64,000 nt of DNA from Nitzschia sp. pyKryTriq1 (taxonomy: Eukaryota > Bacillariophyta > Bacillariophyceae > Bacillariales > Bacillariaceae), in assembly GCA_956465555.1 (NCBI GenBank), contig OY101115.1, positions 2,976,001-3,040,000 on the forward strand, in the 5' to 3' direction. Each line of letters opens with the position of its first letter. Position 1 is the first letter of the stretch. The translations under genes were made by a program, and so were the position numbers. This document shows, one piece after another, positions 1 to 10,207 of this stretch. The notes beneath the pieces were generated by a model, which ran no database searches, was not told the origin of the DNA, and saw only the letters and a list, made by a program, of their open reading frames with translations.

Positions 1-1
1 T

Positions 2-151
2 GAGGATGATATTGACGACGACAATGATGAGGATGACAACGAAGAAGAAATCATTCTGCCCGATCCGAGTCCAGGCATTGCAGCTACTCCAGGAGAAGCA
101 TTCCTCAAAAGGAAAAATCTCTCATCATCGTCAGAGGAAGAATACTGCTAG
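2..151 (+). CDS. C-terminal end of an unidentified acidic protein (partial)
   Basis: The frame is open from the window edge and stops at TAG 149-151. It encodes about 49 residues with runs of Asp/Glu, then a Ser-rich acidic tail. Frame 1 is also open from about position 37 to a stop at 361-363 and encodes a Lys/Ser-rich segment that looks equally protein-like. Either the gene has a frameshift here or one of the two frames is spurious. I saw no clear GT-AG intron joining them. No family is recognisable from so short a piece. Confidence 0.35.
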   Translation, partial: EDDIDDDNDEDDNEEEIILPDPSPGIAATPGEAFLKRKNLSSSSEEEYC

Positions 152-404
152 CTTTCAACAGGGGGAAGAAGAACAATACCAGCAGCAAAACGAAAGAAGC
201 CTCATCCATCATTGAGCAGCTAGTACCGCCGGAGGGAATACCTACCACTGCTGACCGAATACGAGATCAAGCAAGCAAATGGCAGAGGAAGATGCCTATC
301 AAAAAGAAGAAGCCCGTCGTCTCAAGCAGGATAAACAAGCCACATAGTAGTAGTACTGTGTAGTGCCATCAGCGAGCAAGCTAGCGACTCTCTAGAATTA
401 TTTT

Positions 405-680
405 TAGTCAGTACTTGTAATATCGTAAAGCAGCCACAGAGTGTAGTAGTACTAGTACTTCGCTGCTTTACGATATAGTACTTAGTACTACTAGAGTGAC
501 AGTAGTTACTAAATTACCTCAGCTCTCTACTCTACTACTAGCTAGTCAGTACTTGTAATATCGTAAAGCAGCCACAGAGTGTAGTAGTACTAGTACTTCG
601 CTGCTTTACGATATAGTACTTAGTACTACTAGAGTGACAGTAGTTACTAAATTACCTCAGCTCTCTACTCTACTACTAGC
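405..680. repeat. 138-bp tandem duplication with internal hairpin
   Basis: Two copies (405-542 and 543-680) are identical as far as I can read. Each holds a perfect 15-bp inverted repeat, ATATCGTAAAGCAGC ... GCTGCTTTACGATAT (420-434 and 462-476 in copy 1), around a 27-nt spacer containing AGTACTAGTACT. The flanks are rich in CTAGTA/AGTACT. The segment is non-coding on both strands and resembles a small foldback element or structured intergenic repeat. Confidence 0.85.
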
Positions 681-1222
681 TAGTAGCTCTAGCTAGAGTA
701 GAGACGAGTACAAGTACAAGTAGTTGTACAAGTACTGCTACGAGATGCATCATAATACTAGCTACTGTTGTGTTTCGCGACTTGTTGACACCGCGTGCCC
801 ACCGTGTGCTTTCGGCTCTCCAACCGACTTGACGCATTTCGCGTCCAAAAGGGGTGAGAGCGCACCGACTTGTACGATTTCGGAGATGAGAACCCCGTGT
901 TATTGTTAGTAGATTTTATGGTAGATTATTTTTCGACTACATTCACAGTATTTTTCACCCCGAAGATATTTGTGGGGAACCCCCTTCTGTGCTTCGAAAA
1001 AGGGGACAGCGACAGCGAAGGTCATCGATCGCTTTGTCGCAACGACGTGCAACGGGCGGAAACCGGAAACTGCCGAGATTCTTCGATTCTTGCCGGCTTC
1101 TATTTTACTGTATTTCCACGCTTCTTCGTCAGAGAAGACAACAGACAACATAAAACAATTGAAGCCCTGCACCGTCATCGCATGCATCTAAAGATATTGA
1201 GGCATCTATCAAGAGCAGAATA
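681..1222. other. Intergenic, no gene seen
   Basis: Short open frames here overlap on both strands and show no protein-like composition. It probably holds the promoter and 5' leader of the gene starting at 1223. No tRNA or other RNA gene was recognised. Confidence 0.5.
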
Positions 1223-1717
1223 ATGACGATCGAAGAGGTTCAATCATCACAACGGAGGGAGACCGCTTCACCCAATGTTGTAAACATTGAAAATCTAGTA
1301 GACGAACCACCGCAAGCTGGTACTCGTACGGAGGAAGGTGATAGTCATGGGGGATCCGCAGATGAACATCATGGAGATGAAGACGACGACATGACGGTGA
1401 TTATTTTGGAACAAGGTATGGACAATGGGGACAATGGTCCAGCTGTGTGGGATCAGGATTCTCAAGAAATGGAAGAGCGCCGCCGCAATGTGTTGTTGCG
1501 GGAGTTACAGCGAGTCCAAAGAGCGAGTTTCATCCACTTTTTGATTCTTTGCTTGATTCCTACATCGCTGCTGTTCATCGTAATCGCTACTGTCCTTGGA
1601 GAAGAAGAAGACTGCGAATCCACAGCGACAACCTGCGAGAAAGAACCAAGAACTTTCATCAACGCCTTCACCACTCGATGTATCTGTGAAGCGATCACAG
1701 TTGTTCAGGACCCATAA
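1223..1717 (+). CDS. Small single-pass membrane protein, unknown function
   Basis: 164 aa, intronless. Residues 1-85 are acidic and low in complexity (Glu/Asp/Gly/His). A basic amphipathic stretch (about 85-102, ERRRNVLLRELQRVQR) leads into one hydrophobic segment at about 103-126. A short C-terminal domain with four Cys (131, 138, 153, 155) follows. The basic flank on the N-terminal side suggests the N-terminus is cytosolic and the Cys-rich tail lumenal or extracellular. I cannot assign a known family. The start is the first ATG of the frame. Confidence 0.65.
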   Translation: MTIEEVQSSQRRETASPNVVNIENLVDEPPQAGTRTEEGDSHGGSADEHHGDEDDDMTVIILEQGMDNGDNGPAVWDQDSQEMEERRRNVLLRELQRVQRASFIHFLILCLIPTSLLFIVIATVLGEEEDCESTATTCEKEPRTFINAFTTRCICEAITVVQDP

Positions 1718-2211
1718 ACCATTTGGGCCACCATTTTGCTCTTTCTCCACTTCACTCTAAGTGTTACCTGCCAACCCAAGGATTCGATTCACATACATAA
1801 ACTACTATCTACTACTGTAATATCCAATCTCAACAATTCATGTGATCGTGGGGCCTCTTACGCCCTCCGGAGTATTGTACTCGTATGTAGTTAGATTCCT
1901 GGCATTCAGTCTACTAAGAGTACAATACAGCCGGTAGACACTCAACAGTAAGGTTCATCATGAAAAGCTAAAAAATCCTTAGTCGAATCTACCCGGTACA
2001 GCTTTGGAAGCAACCGATAGGATCTGTATGATAGAAGAATGGAAAAATGCATGATACTAGCCATGCACTTCTTCTGCGCCTTGTTGAAATGTGCAAAGAG
2101 GATGGATTTCTGGATGGAGTATGTACATACGCATGGCGTGAGGATGAAAATGGGTAGACCTTCCCGGTATTTGCACTTGTACCTGTGCGGTAGCCACATT
2201 CACTGTCCCCA
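1718..2211. other. Intergenic between convergent genes, nothing seen
   Basis: The region lies between two convergent genes, so it should be mostly 3' UTR. Opposed short frames are present but none is protein-like. Confidence 0.5.
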
Positions 2212-3326
2212 TTACACAGTTGTAATTGGCGGCTCAAGGAGTAGCTGAATATCAAATTCAGGAATGTCATCGTTGAAGGACCGGTACGTCTTCATCTTCA
2301 CTGTGACAATAAATCCACTAAGCCCGTGCATGGAGGACAGGTAGAGATCTAGACTTGTCTGGACATTGCGAGGATACGCATTGGTTTGTACGCTATAGTG
2401 TCAAGACGTGAAGGCAGACGAGAAAGTGAGAAGGTGGATGCCTTGCTGGTCAAGACGGAAGGACTCCAATCGGTGCCAAAAAATACTTACGCTCGAACTT
2501 GTGCAATGTTCAGCCTATCATTATCCCCCGACTGATCCCACACGGAACCTTCCTTAGGAATCTTGACTTCTTGTCCAGGATTGACGTATATGCGGACAAG
2601 AGCCTCTCCCATGACTCCAGATCTCGAAGAGCTGAAAAGCGTCTTGTGAGAGCAGTAGTCAATCTTGACTCGGCAGTCGCTGTATTTGTGCAAAAGGCAG
2701 CTCTGATCGGAGATGACGTGCGACTTGACTACTAGATATGGAGTCACCTTGACTTTCAAGCCTAGCCCGTCGCCGAGGGTCGCAGAATCCATCCTTCCGG
2801 CCATGAACTCGAATGCAAGGGCGCGAGAGAGCAAAGATACTCGAATCGGCGGGTATCCTTCTTCCATTTCGCTGAATTCTTTCAGGAAAGGTTCAAGTTT
2901 CTTCGTATCAGCTTCCACCACCATCGTCTCGAGTGTGTGGAAGTATTGATATGCTTGTTCGATGGAAGCGGCGGTGAGGGCAGCGACGACGCGGCGTTTG
3001 TCCCCTTGGACTTCAAAGAGCAGCGCTACCTGGTCCAACACCTCCGTCAGTTCGATTCGGATAGAGGTGTCGACAGCCTTTCCCATAACGATATGGTGGC
3101 TGGTCTCTCTGACTCTGTCGCCAAATTGAGCCGCCTTCTTGAACAGATCCTGCAGCGCACACAACAATTCTGTCGGAACGCTTTCTTCCTCGAATCGCTG
3201 TAGAAGATTCTTGAGAGCTTCAGAACCAATTCCATCTTCTCCACGACTATCAATCTCCTCTGTCAAGGAGGAAAAGCTAGTCTGAAGTATTCCTAATCTG
3301 TAGTTGTCAAATCCAAAGGGTGGCAT
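2212..3326 (-). CDS. Two-exon protein of unknown function (338 aa)
   Basis: Exon 1 is 3326-2491 and exon 2 is 2392-2212. The intron (2490-2393, 98 bp) has a perfect GTAAGT donor and a TATAG acceptor. The joined frame is 1,017 nt ending in TAA and reads smoothly through the junction, whereas unspliced translation stops at the donor itself. The start is the Met of MPPFGFDNYRL; the frame extends upstream but the extra residues look like leader. The N-terminal half (about 15-150) is helical. The C-terminal half (about 170-338) is beta-rich, with alternating hydrophobic residues and Val/Lys-rich strands. I recognise no domain. Confidence 0.7.
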
Positions 3327-3965
3327 CTTGCAGATGATGATGATTTGTATTTTGTGTGCGCAGCAGCTGTCGGATCTTGTTGAGGTTGGTGGTCCCGTCT
3401 TTCCACTTTCCACGAGCGAGCTGAGCGACAAAAATGAAGAGTTGGCCCTTTCTCGTGTCGGCGCGTCGATGATTGAAGACGAAAAAAGGAATGCAAAGAC
3501 GAAAAAAATAGCTCGAAGAACAAAAACGGCACCTGCTTTTTACTGCGTAGAACTGTTCCGCTGTCCGTCTCGCAGACAAAGGCGTCGTGCAGTTCAGTAC
3601 GAACAGTACTCGTACCGGTATGTACCGGTACAGTACTCGTACGTAATGTACCGGTACGTGCTACTGGGTGTATTTCGAGCGAAAGTTAAACACTTTTGGA
3701 AAATGGATTCCTGATTCCTTCACCGAGACACGAGCGAAGTTCGCCCTTTTGTTTGGACTGACGCAAGCCCAAACACCATCATCTTTCTCTCAACACGACA
3801 GAACAACAAAAATGCCACGCAGACGAAGATGAAGTGGAGAAGGATGACCTCGTCGTCTCTTCTATCTCTTGACGACCGTTTGACACCACCACGACGACCA
3901 AGACATAATATTTGGATTTCACCTCCAGACGCCATTATTGCTAATTCGTAAACTATATTTGCAAC
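3327..3965. promoter_or_regulatory. Divergent intergenic region with a GTAC/ACCGGT palindrome tract
   Basis: This separates two divergently transcribed genes, so it should hold both promoters. At 3595-3662 there is a dense tract of GTAC, TACCGGTA and CGTACG palindromes of the type that recurs in other intergenic spaces of the window. No coding sequence is convincing. Confidence 0.4.
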
Positions 3966-4377
3966 ATGAGATCATCGATTGGAAGTATCGCAGCCTTGGT
4001 GGTTGCTGTCAGCTGCTTTGTTTCTACGACGGCATTTGCACCCCTGCCAGTTGTTTCCCACCAAAGCACCGTCACCTCGAACCGTGTTAGCACACATTTG
4101 AACGTCTTCGACGAAAAGGAACGGGCCGCTCTGACTCGGGATTCTGAACCCGATGACTATTTCCAAACGTAAGAAGAAACTCTCTGCTGGTATTGCTTAC
4201 ATTTGAATGGCTAGAAAACTTTTTTCTCACTAGATTGACCACGCTTCTTCATTTACTTGCAGCAACACGGACAAGATGAGCGACGAAGAGAAACTCCCCA
4301 TTGCCCTCGCCGGACTTGCTGGAATCTCGCTACCCTTCATTTTTGGTTTGATCGCTCTTTACGCCGCCAAGGGATAA
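3966..4377 (+). CDS. Small plastid-targeted membrane protein (105 aa), candidate thylakoid subunit
   Basis: Exons 3966-4168 and 4263-4377; the intron is 94 bp (GTAAGA donor, TTGCAG acceptor). Residues 1-24 form a signal peptide followed by AFAPLP, which fits the diatom ASA-F-A-P plastid import motif. A transit-like segment follows. The mature part is short: an acidic stretch (about 50-75), then one hydrophobic helix near the C-terminus (LPIALAGLAGISLPF onward) ending in YAAKG. Size, targeting and one C-terminal helix are typical of small photosystem or cytochrome b6f subunits, but I cannot match it to a named subunit. Confidence 0.75.
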
Positions 4378-5471
4378 ACGGTGGTTTTGGCATTGCTACT
4401 ACTATGAGGACTACTATGATAGTAGAAAATGCTGGCTAGTTTTCCATTTCGATGATTGATTTGAATCGATCAGACTGTCTGTTCGTTGCAAAAGTTTTCA
4501 TGGGCGATCCTTTCATTGTTATATTTTGGGCTACAAGATGGAGGACTTTGTGAAACTCAATGGAACAGCTACAAGAGGCAATTCTAAGGACCGCCTTTTA
4601 ATAGTGATTCCTTCTTCTCGTTTTGTTCAGCTTGATGCCTGCCTCCCCACGCCTCCGATTTTCATTTTCCTCGTGTCACCATCGTTACTGGTCAATGACA
4701 TTATCTTCGGTTAGCTTAGGATACAATATTTGATCTGTTCTTTGGAGTTCGACCAGTCTAGAAAGTCCCATGATTGTACTCTACCACACAATCAATATTC
4801 GCGTCCGAATAATCATGTTGGATAGAAACTCATAACCACATGATTTATTCATATCGACGAAGAGCAAATGATGTAAGTCTAGTAGAGCTAATGTATAGGG
4901 AAGATCTTCTACTACCGCAGGTACCGGTACCTCAAGTAGTAGTAGAACGACTGCTCTGTAGCTAGGGAGGCGACAACTCGAGAATGGCTCCTCTTCGCTC
5001 TCCTCTGGCTCCTTGTCGGACTCTGCTGCTTCTTGAGTAACGAGTCCACCACTGAGCTGTCAATCTCTGGACTGTCTGGCGTGGTGGCTACCGGTATTGT
5101 CGTTCCGGCGAAAGAGAGAGGATTCATTGCTTTCGAGCGTCAAGGTATGGAGTAGCTAAATTAGACTAGTAGACACAGAGGAGCACTTTTTCGCAGCTTT
5201 ATGATGCAGTAGCTGTAGTACTCTACTAAGCACTATTCATCAGGCCCTCCACGCGGCAAGTGGAGCAGCCTTACTACATTGCCAATACCACTAAAGCTCA
5301 CGCTTTGACAACACTCATCTACCTTCTCAACACATCACAGACTTGCCTGGTGAAGACGGATTCGAAAAGCCTCTTACTACAGAGGCGGTAGAGTAGTGGG
5401 AAGTTTTCCGGAGTTGTATTTTTGGTCGTCCCCGCTGCGCCGTAGGATTCCTACGGACCACCCCGTAGCTC
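4378..5471. other. Intergenic, holds one copy of a dispersed short motif
   Basis: No gene seen. At 5183-5202 is a motif reading GCACTTTTTCGCAGCTTTAT, closely matched at 40052-40071 and partly by the hairpin arm of the 138-bp repeats near 460. A TACCGGTACC palindrome lies at about 4921. The 3' part leads into the truncated retroelement. Confidence 0.4.
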
Positions 5472-6107
5472 ATGACGACCTCAAATACAATCCGACAATC
5501 TACATCAAATGGGAGCAAGGACATCCGCTTTGGAACGTACAACATTCAGAGTGGACGAAATGGTCGCCTGGAGACATGTCTTCGAGCGATGCAACAAATG
5601 GAGCTGGATTGGGGGATCTTAACGGAGACCAAGCTGACGAACGGTATACATACGCGGTTTTCCTCGGACTACAACGTATTTGCCACGGACGCAACCAATT
5701 CTAGCCAGGGAGGGGTAGCTGTATTCTTTCGGGAGTCCGAAACCTTCCAAATTGAGTCTCTGCGTAGACACGGTCCAAACGTCCTCAGCTTTGAGCTGGT
5801 AACGGGAGGACGGCGTCACCCGATCGTTGGGGTTTATATCCCGCCATCGGACACAGAACTCAATACCCTTGAGTATTTCTTAAAGGTCGTCGACGCCTGG
5901 CCCAATGGTCGTGAACCACTGATCCTAGGCGATTTGAACGCGGACCTCCGCTCCCCACGGACGGAATGGTCAGCGTCAATTTCGACAGAGATTTTATCTC
6001 GTGGCTACGAAGACCTACTCAGTCAATTTAGGCCGCGTCGTCTTGCATTTCCGCAAATTTCAACACAAATCAATCTGATGCCAGTGTCGTCTTTCCGTTG
6101 TACGTGA
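5472..6107 (+). pseudogene. Truncated LINE-type (non-LTR) retrotransposon endonuclease
   Basis: The frame opens at an ATG directly after a stop codon and encodes an endonuclease/exonuclease/phosphatase-type apurinic endonuclease domain. Visible motifs are FGTYNIQSG (N-terminal Asn), ILTETKL (catalytic Glu), GGVAVFF, IVGVYIPP and ILGDLNADL (Asp/Asn of the active site). The domain then ends: the last conserved block with the SDH motif and the whole reverse transcriptase are missing, and from about 6040 the translation loses similarity. This is a 5' fragment, not an intact element. No poly(A) or target-site duplication was identified. Confidence 0.8.
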
Positions 6108-6349
6108 ACAGACTTCGTCCTCATTTTCGAATTTGGATCGGGCGCACGCTCACAACGCCACGCGAGAAAAGAAGACAAAAGAAGAAAAGATTGACTTGAG
6201 ATTTTTGGGAGATGGGCAACATGCAACATGCAACATCTACGAACTTCTGCCAACTACTACAGTAACGTACCAGGTACCATACCATAACACTCACTTGATA
6301 AGCACATCTACAATACTCGTCGCAAGGATAAGAACTGGCATTTGCAAAC

Positions 6350-8176
6350 ATGATGGCCTCTGGATCAGAATCTTGGAGTTCGGTTTTGAAACGAGGCCGC
6401 TGTGCCCGGTTCGACGGTGATGACAACTTTTTCTATGAGTTCCAGGGTCCTATAGCCCACTGGGAGGTGCAAATATCCTCATACATTGACTATCTATCGA
6501 GTCCTCGCAAGCCCGGCCAACAGCTGAACGATGATGAGAAATATCTTATCGTCGAGACGAGAGCAGCCATTCGGTTTGGCCTCTGCTGCTTGTCGTGTGA
6601 CGACGAAGCAGAACGAAGGGATCTGCAGATTCGATTGGTCAAAAATCACCAGTGGCACTTTCCCCTGGCCACCTTGCTTTCCCAGGAGAGTGGCGATTCC
6701 AAGTGCCGCGTCTTTGCTGCCAAGCTATTCAGCAACATTGTGACTTCCAACGATGTGACGGCCACTGCAGTCTCTCGCGCAGTCAGACTCTCGCCATCGG
6801 CAGATAATATTTCGACTACGATACAAAAAAAGATATCGCCACCGCCGCCTCGTTCTGCTGATGACACTCAAGAAGAGGAATCTGGCTTACAAGAGGCAAA
6901 CTGGGTGAGCATGTTGGTTGCTGCTTCGCGGAGGAACGATCGAGAGGCATTGGCGGGTGTGACCGCCGCCCTCTACAATTGTATAGTTGCCCTCCCAACC
7001 ACACGTACACGTTCTACGAAAAGGACTGGTGACGACGACGACGATCAACAATTATCGTTTGTCAATAATCTAGCTTCTGATACAATGTTGATCAGCACAT
7101 TTCTGCGGCAATTCATCTCTGTCAACTTTATCAAAGCTTCTGTCATGGCGGCAACCACTACCACCACCGAAGATGACAGTCCTGCTGGCGAAGATTGGGA
7201 CGCTGCTACAGATTGGATTTTCTTGCTTGTGGTTCGATTGTTTGGTTTCGGCATGCTCCCAACAATGTACAAAGCGATATCTGGTGATAGTGAATCGTCG
7301 CCACCATCCGCCAAGGCATCGGTGCTACCTGAACACAATGTACTACTCCATTGTGCCGCTCAGGAAGCCCAATCGTTCATCGATAATGAGACCAAGATTC
7401 CAGGAGAGGGGAAGAACCCCTTTGGAGGAGAGATGGGGTGGAAGACATTAAAGACGAACTATGAGTTCTTGGCGAACTTGTTTTGTCGGCATTACCAAGG
7501 GTCCAACGACGCAGACAATGATGGTGATGGTGATGATGATGATGATGATGATGATGAAACTGATTCTCAGCTCGCTCGATCTGCCGCACTATCAAGTCTC
7601 GATATCATTTCAATCACACTTGGTCTTGACAATCCAGAGTGTACCAAGCTTCGGGAACATCTTGGTTCTCATACTGAATTGTTGGCAACGTCGTCGAAAT
7701 GTCTAGGCAGTATGGTAGACGAGTTGACAGAGCGAAGCGAGGGATTGAAGGCTCGCGATCTAAAGTTGTCATCTGAAGAACAGCAATGGATTGTTACTTT
7801 GGTTCGGCTCATTGGTAACATGTGTTACAACTCGCGATCAAATCAAGATCGAATCCGGATGACACGTGTGCCACCCTCCAAAGCGTTATCCACCACCAAC
7901 ACCGCGACCACTAACTCGGACGTTGCTCGTAATGCCCTCCATGTACTCATGTCATGCACTTCCTTTGCCACGTCTTGTTTCACACTTCGAGAATGGGGCG
8001 TTATTGCCATTCGAAATCTCCTGCAAGACAATGAGGAGAATCAAAAAGTGGTGGCTGCTTTGGATGCGCAAGATCCCATTCAAACAGCCGCATTGGATCA
8101 AGCAGGAGTGCGCGTCAAAATGGACAAGAATGGGCAGGTTTCCTTGACTACCTTGGATGAAAACAATGAAAGCTAA
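6350..8176 (+). CDS. ATXN10: Ataxin-10 domain protein
   Basis: 608 aa, no intron seen. The diagnostic block is near the C-terminus (about 545-575): LREWGVIAIRNLLQDNEENQ, the signature of the ataxin-10 C-terminal domain. It is preceded at about 480-500 by LVRLIGNMCYNS, which resembles the armadillo-like helical repeats of this family. The rest is helical. An Asp-only tract from a GAT microsatellite lies at about 387-402. Ataxin-10 homologues are solenoid proteins linked to cytokinesis and ciliary base assembly in other eukaryotes; the role in a diatom is unknown. Tandem ATGs at 6350 and 6353 make the exact start uncertain by one residue. Confidence 0.8.
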   Translation: MMASGSESWSSVLKRGRCARFDGDDNFFYEFQGPIAHWEVQISSYIDYLSSPRKPGQQLNDDEKYLIVETRAAIRFGLCCLSCDDEAERRDLQIRLVKNHQWHFPLATLLSQESGDSKCRVFAAKLFSNIVTSNDVTATAVSRAVRLSPSADNISTTIQKKISPPPPRSADDTQEEESGLQEANWVSMLVAASRRNDREALAGVTAALYNCIVALPTTRTRSTKRTGDDDDDQQLSFVNNLASDTMLISTFLRQFISVNFIKASVMAATTTTTEDDSPAGEDWDAATDWIFLLVVRLFGFGMLPTMYKAISGDSESSPPSAKASVLPEHNVLLHCAAQEAQSFIDNETKIPGEGKNPFGGEMGWKTLKTNYEFLANLFCRHYQGSNDADNDGDGDDDDDDDDETDSQLARSAALSSLDIISITLGLDNPECTKLREHLGSHTELLATSSKCLGSMVDELTERSEGLKARDLKLSSEEQQWIVTLVRLIGNMCYNSRSNQDRIRMTRVPPSKALSTTNTATTNSDVARNALHVLMSCTSFATSCFTLREWGVIAIRNLLQDNEENQKVVAALDAQDPIQTAALDQAGVRVKMDKNGQVSLTTLDENNES

Positions 8177-8327
8177 TACAGTACTACTATAGTGAACTAT
8201 ACTGCACTCGTTGCGAGTACTTAGTTAATTAGTTAGTTGCTTACTGGATTATTTATTTGTACAATCGACTAATCGAATACTGGAACTAGACTACGAGATG
8301 AGACGGGGTCTTCTAGGTACTTCCTCG

Positions 8328-9552
8328 CTACTTGCTTTCCGTCGCGAATCCCTGAGGGTTTTGCGACTGCCAGCTCCAAAGATCCCTGCACATTTCATCC
8401 AAAGTATACTTTGCCTCCCACCCCATTTCTGTCTTGGCTAGTGAAGCGTCAGCATAACAAGTGGCAATATCTCCTGGTCGACGATCTCCGATCTTGTACT
8501 TGACTTCATGGCCACACGCCTTGCTCATAGCTTTGACCATGTCCAAGACACTGCAGCCATTACCTGTACCCAAATTGAATGTAAAGATACCCGAGCCTTT
8601 CTTTCCAGGATACTGAATAGCTGACAAGTGTCCTTCCGCTAGATCCATGACATGAAGGTAATCTCGTACGCCCGTTCCGTCGGGGGTGGGGTAGTCCCCT
8701 CCAAAGACAGTCAAAAACTCGCGACGTCCGACCGCCACTTGTGCTACATACGGCATGAGATTGTTGGGGATTCCAAAGGGATCTTCTCCAATTTTTCCGC
8801 TCGGATGAGCTCCGATGGGATTAAAGTACCGAAGAATGACCACCGACCAGTCCGTCGTCGCACCGCCGAGCGTCTTGGATGCATAAAAGTCCCTCAAAAT
8901 TTCCTCAATCATGTACTTGGTGCGTCCATAGGCATTGGTAATTCCAGCTCCTACAGGAGTGTTCTCGGTAATGGGCATCTTTTCGGCCGCACCATACACC
9001 GTGGCGGATGATGAAAAGACAATCGAGTGGCAATTGAATTCGTCCATGAGTTCCAACAGGAAAAAAGTTCCCGTCAAGTTGTTGTGATAGTACTTTAATG
9101 GGATTTTGGTGCTTTCTCCGACAGCCTTTGGGGATTTAAAAAGTTAGTGAGAGCGAGGGTCAAATGAAGGTCAAGTGAAGTGACTTATTGGACGGCACGG
9201 GTATAGTATTGGTACAGTAAACTGCTCGTACTATACGAAATTCTTGTGCTGGTGCGGTACTGGTACCTACCTTGAGACCTGCAAAATGAATGCACGCTTG
9301 AAATTGGGGAGATGTTTCAAAGACCTTGCGAAGCGCCTCCTTGTCACAAATATCCACATGGTGGAAAATCAGCCGTTCCTTTCGTTCTTCTTCTGTCAAT
9401 CCAGTGATTTCCACGACACGATCCAAGGAAACGCTGCTCGCATTGACCAAGTTATCGACTACGACCACATTGTATCCTTGTCCCAACAAACATACGATGG
9501 TATGGGTACCGATGTATCCGCACCCTCCCGTAACAAGAATTGTAGTTGCCAT
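8328..9552 (-). CDS. galE: UDP-glucose 4-epimerase
   Basis: Exon 1 is 9552-9271 and exon 2 is 9125-8328; the 145-bp intron is phase 0 (GTAGGT donor, CCAAAG acceptor). The joined 359-aa protein reads FAGLK-AVGEST across the junction, the expected GalE sequence. It interconverts UDP-glucose and UDP-galactose with bound NAD+. The Rossmann motif GGCGYIG is at 9-15. The catalytic Ser block (FSSSATVYG, about 131-139) and Tyr160-x3-Lys164 (YGRTK) are present, as is the substrate-binding RYFNPIGAHPSG region. Length is normal for the family. It has no targeting presequence, so it is probably cytosolic. It faces away from the protease gene that starts at 10208. Confidence 0.95.
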
Positions 9553-10207
9553 GCTTGGACGCTATCTTGTAGTGTGGTACAGTCAGTATTGTTTTTGTGT
9601 ATGCGAACGAACAGCAATGATGAGATGGTGGATATGACGATGATTCTTCGCCTTCTTTTGTCTCCATCGTCGTCGTCGTCATCATCGTCACCTTCCATGC
9701 TATACATTATTTGCTTCTTATTTTCCGCATCTTTCTTGCATCATCTTCTCGCGTCTCGTCATTGCTCTGAACTGGAACGGTCGACGTACAGTACGCCATT
9801 AGGGTCGTGTGAGTCGTCTTCGTCACCGCCGCCGCCGCGCGATGCTGACCGAAGCTATTTTTTTCAACCGAGCCAGATCAATGCTTTCTTCAAATCCCAA
9901 TAAAAATGTATCCAATAGCATCCGAGGTGGCCATACCTTTCGGAGACAGCGTGCGAGCAGTACGCGTACGGTGTCGTTGGAAGGTTTTGGCAAAAAATAC
10001 GCGACGTTTTTCACGCATGCAATGGTGGCGAGGCCTTCCTTCTAACCTTCTACAGTACAGGTACTGGTACCGGTACCAGTTACCGATATGGTCTACTAAA
10101 ACATCATACAGTATAACCAAACGGTACCGTTACTTGAGTCTACTCTTGGTGTTTTTCCATTCTAATTCATCGCTCCCGGAGAATCACCATCATCTACTGT
10201 AACTGGT
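9553..10207. promoter_or_regulatory. Divergent promoter region between galE and a protease gene
   Basis: Lies between two genes transcribed outwards. It contains a CGT/CAT-rich microsatellite at about 9665-9690 and a GTAC/GGTACC/ACCGGT tract at about 10050-10134. Open frames here are antisense or low complexity. Confidence 0.4.

Noticed and set aside
724-1223. Frames upstream of the first membrane protein
   Set aside because: Overlap each other on both strands, Cys-rich without pattern, with no conserved features.
9244-9903. Plus-strand 219-codon frame opposite galE
   Set aside because: Antisense to galE exon 1, then a Ser run from a microsatellite.
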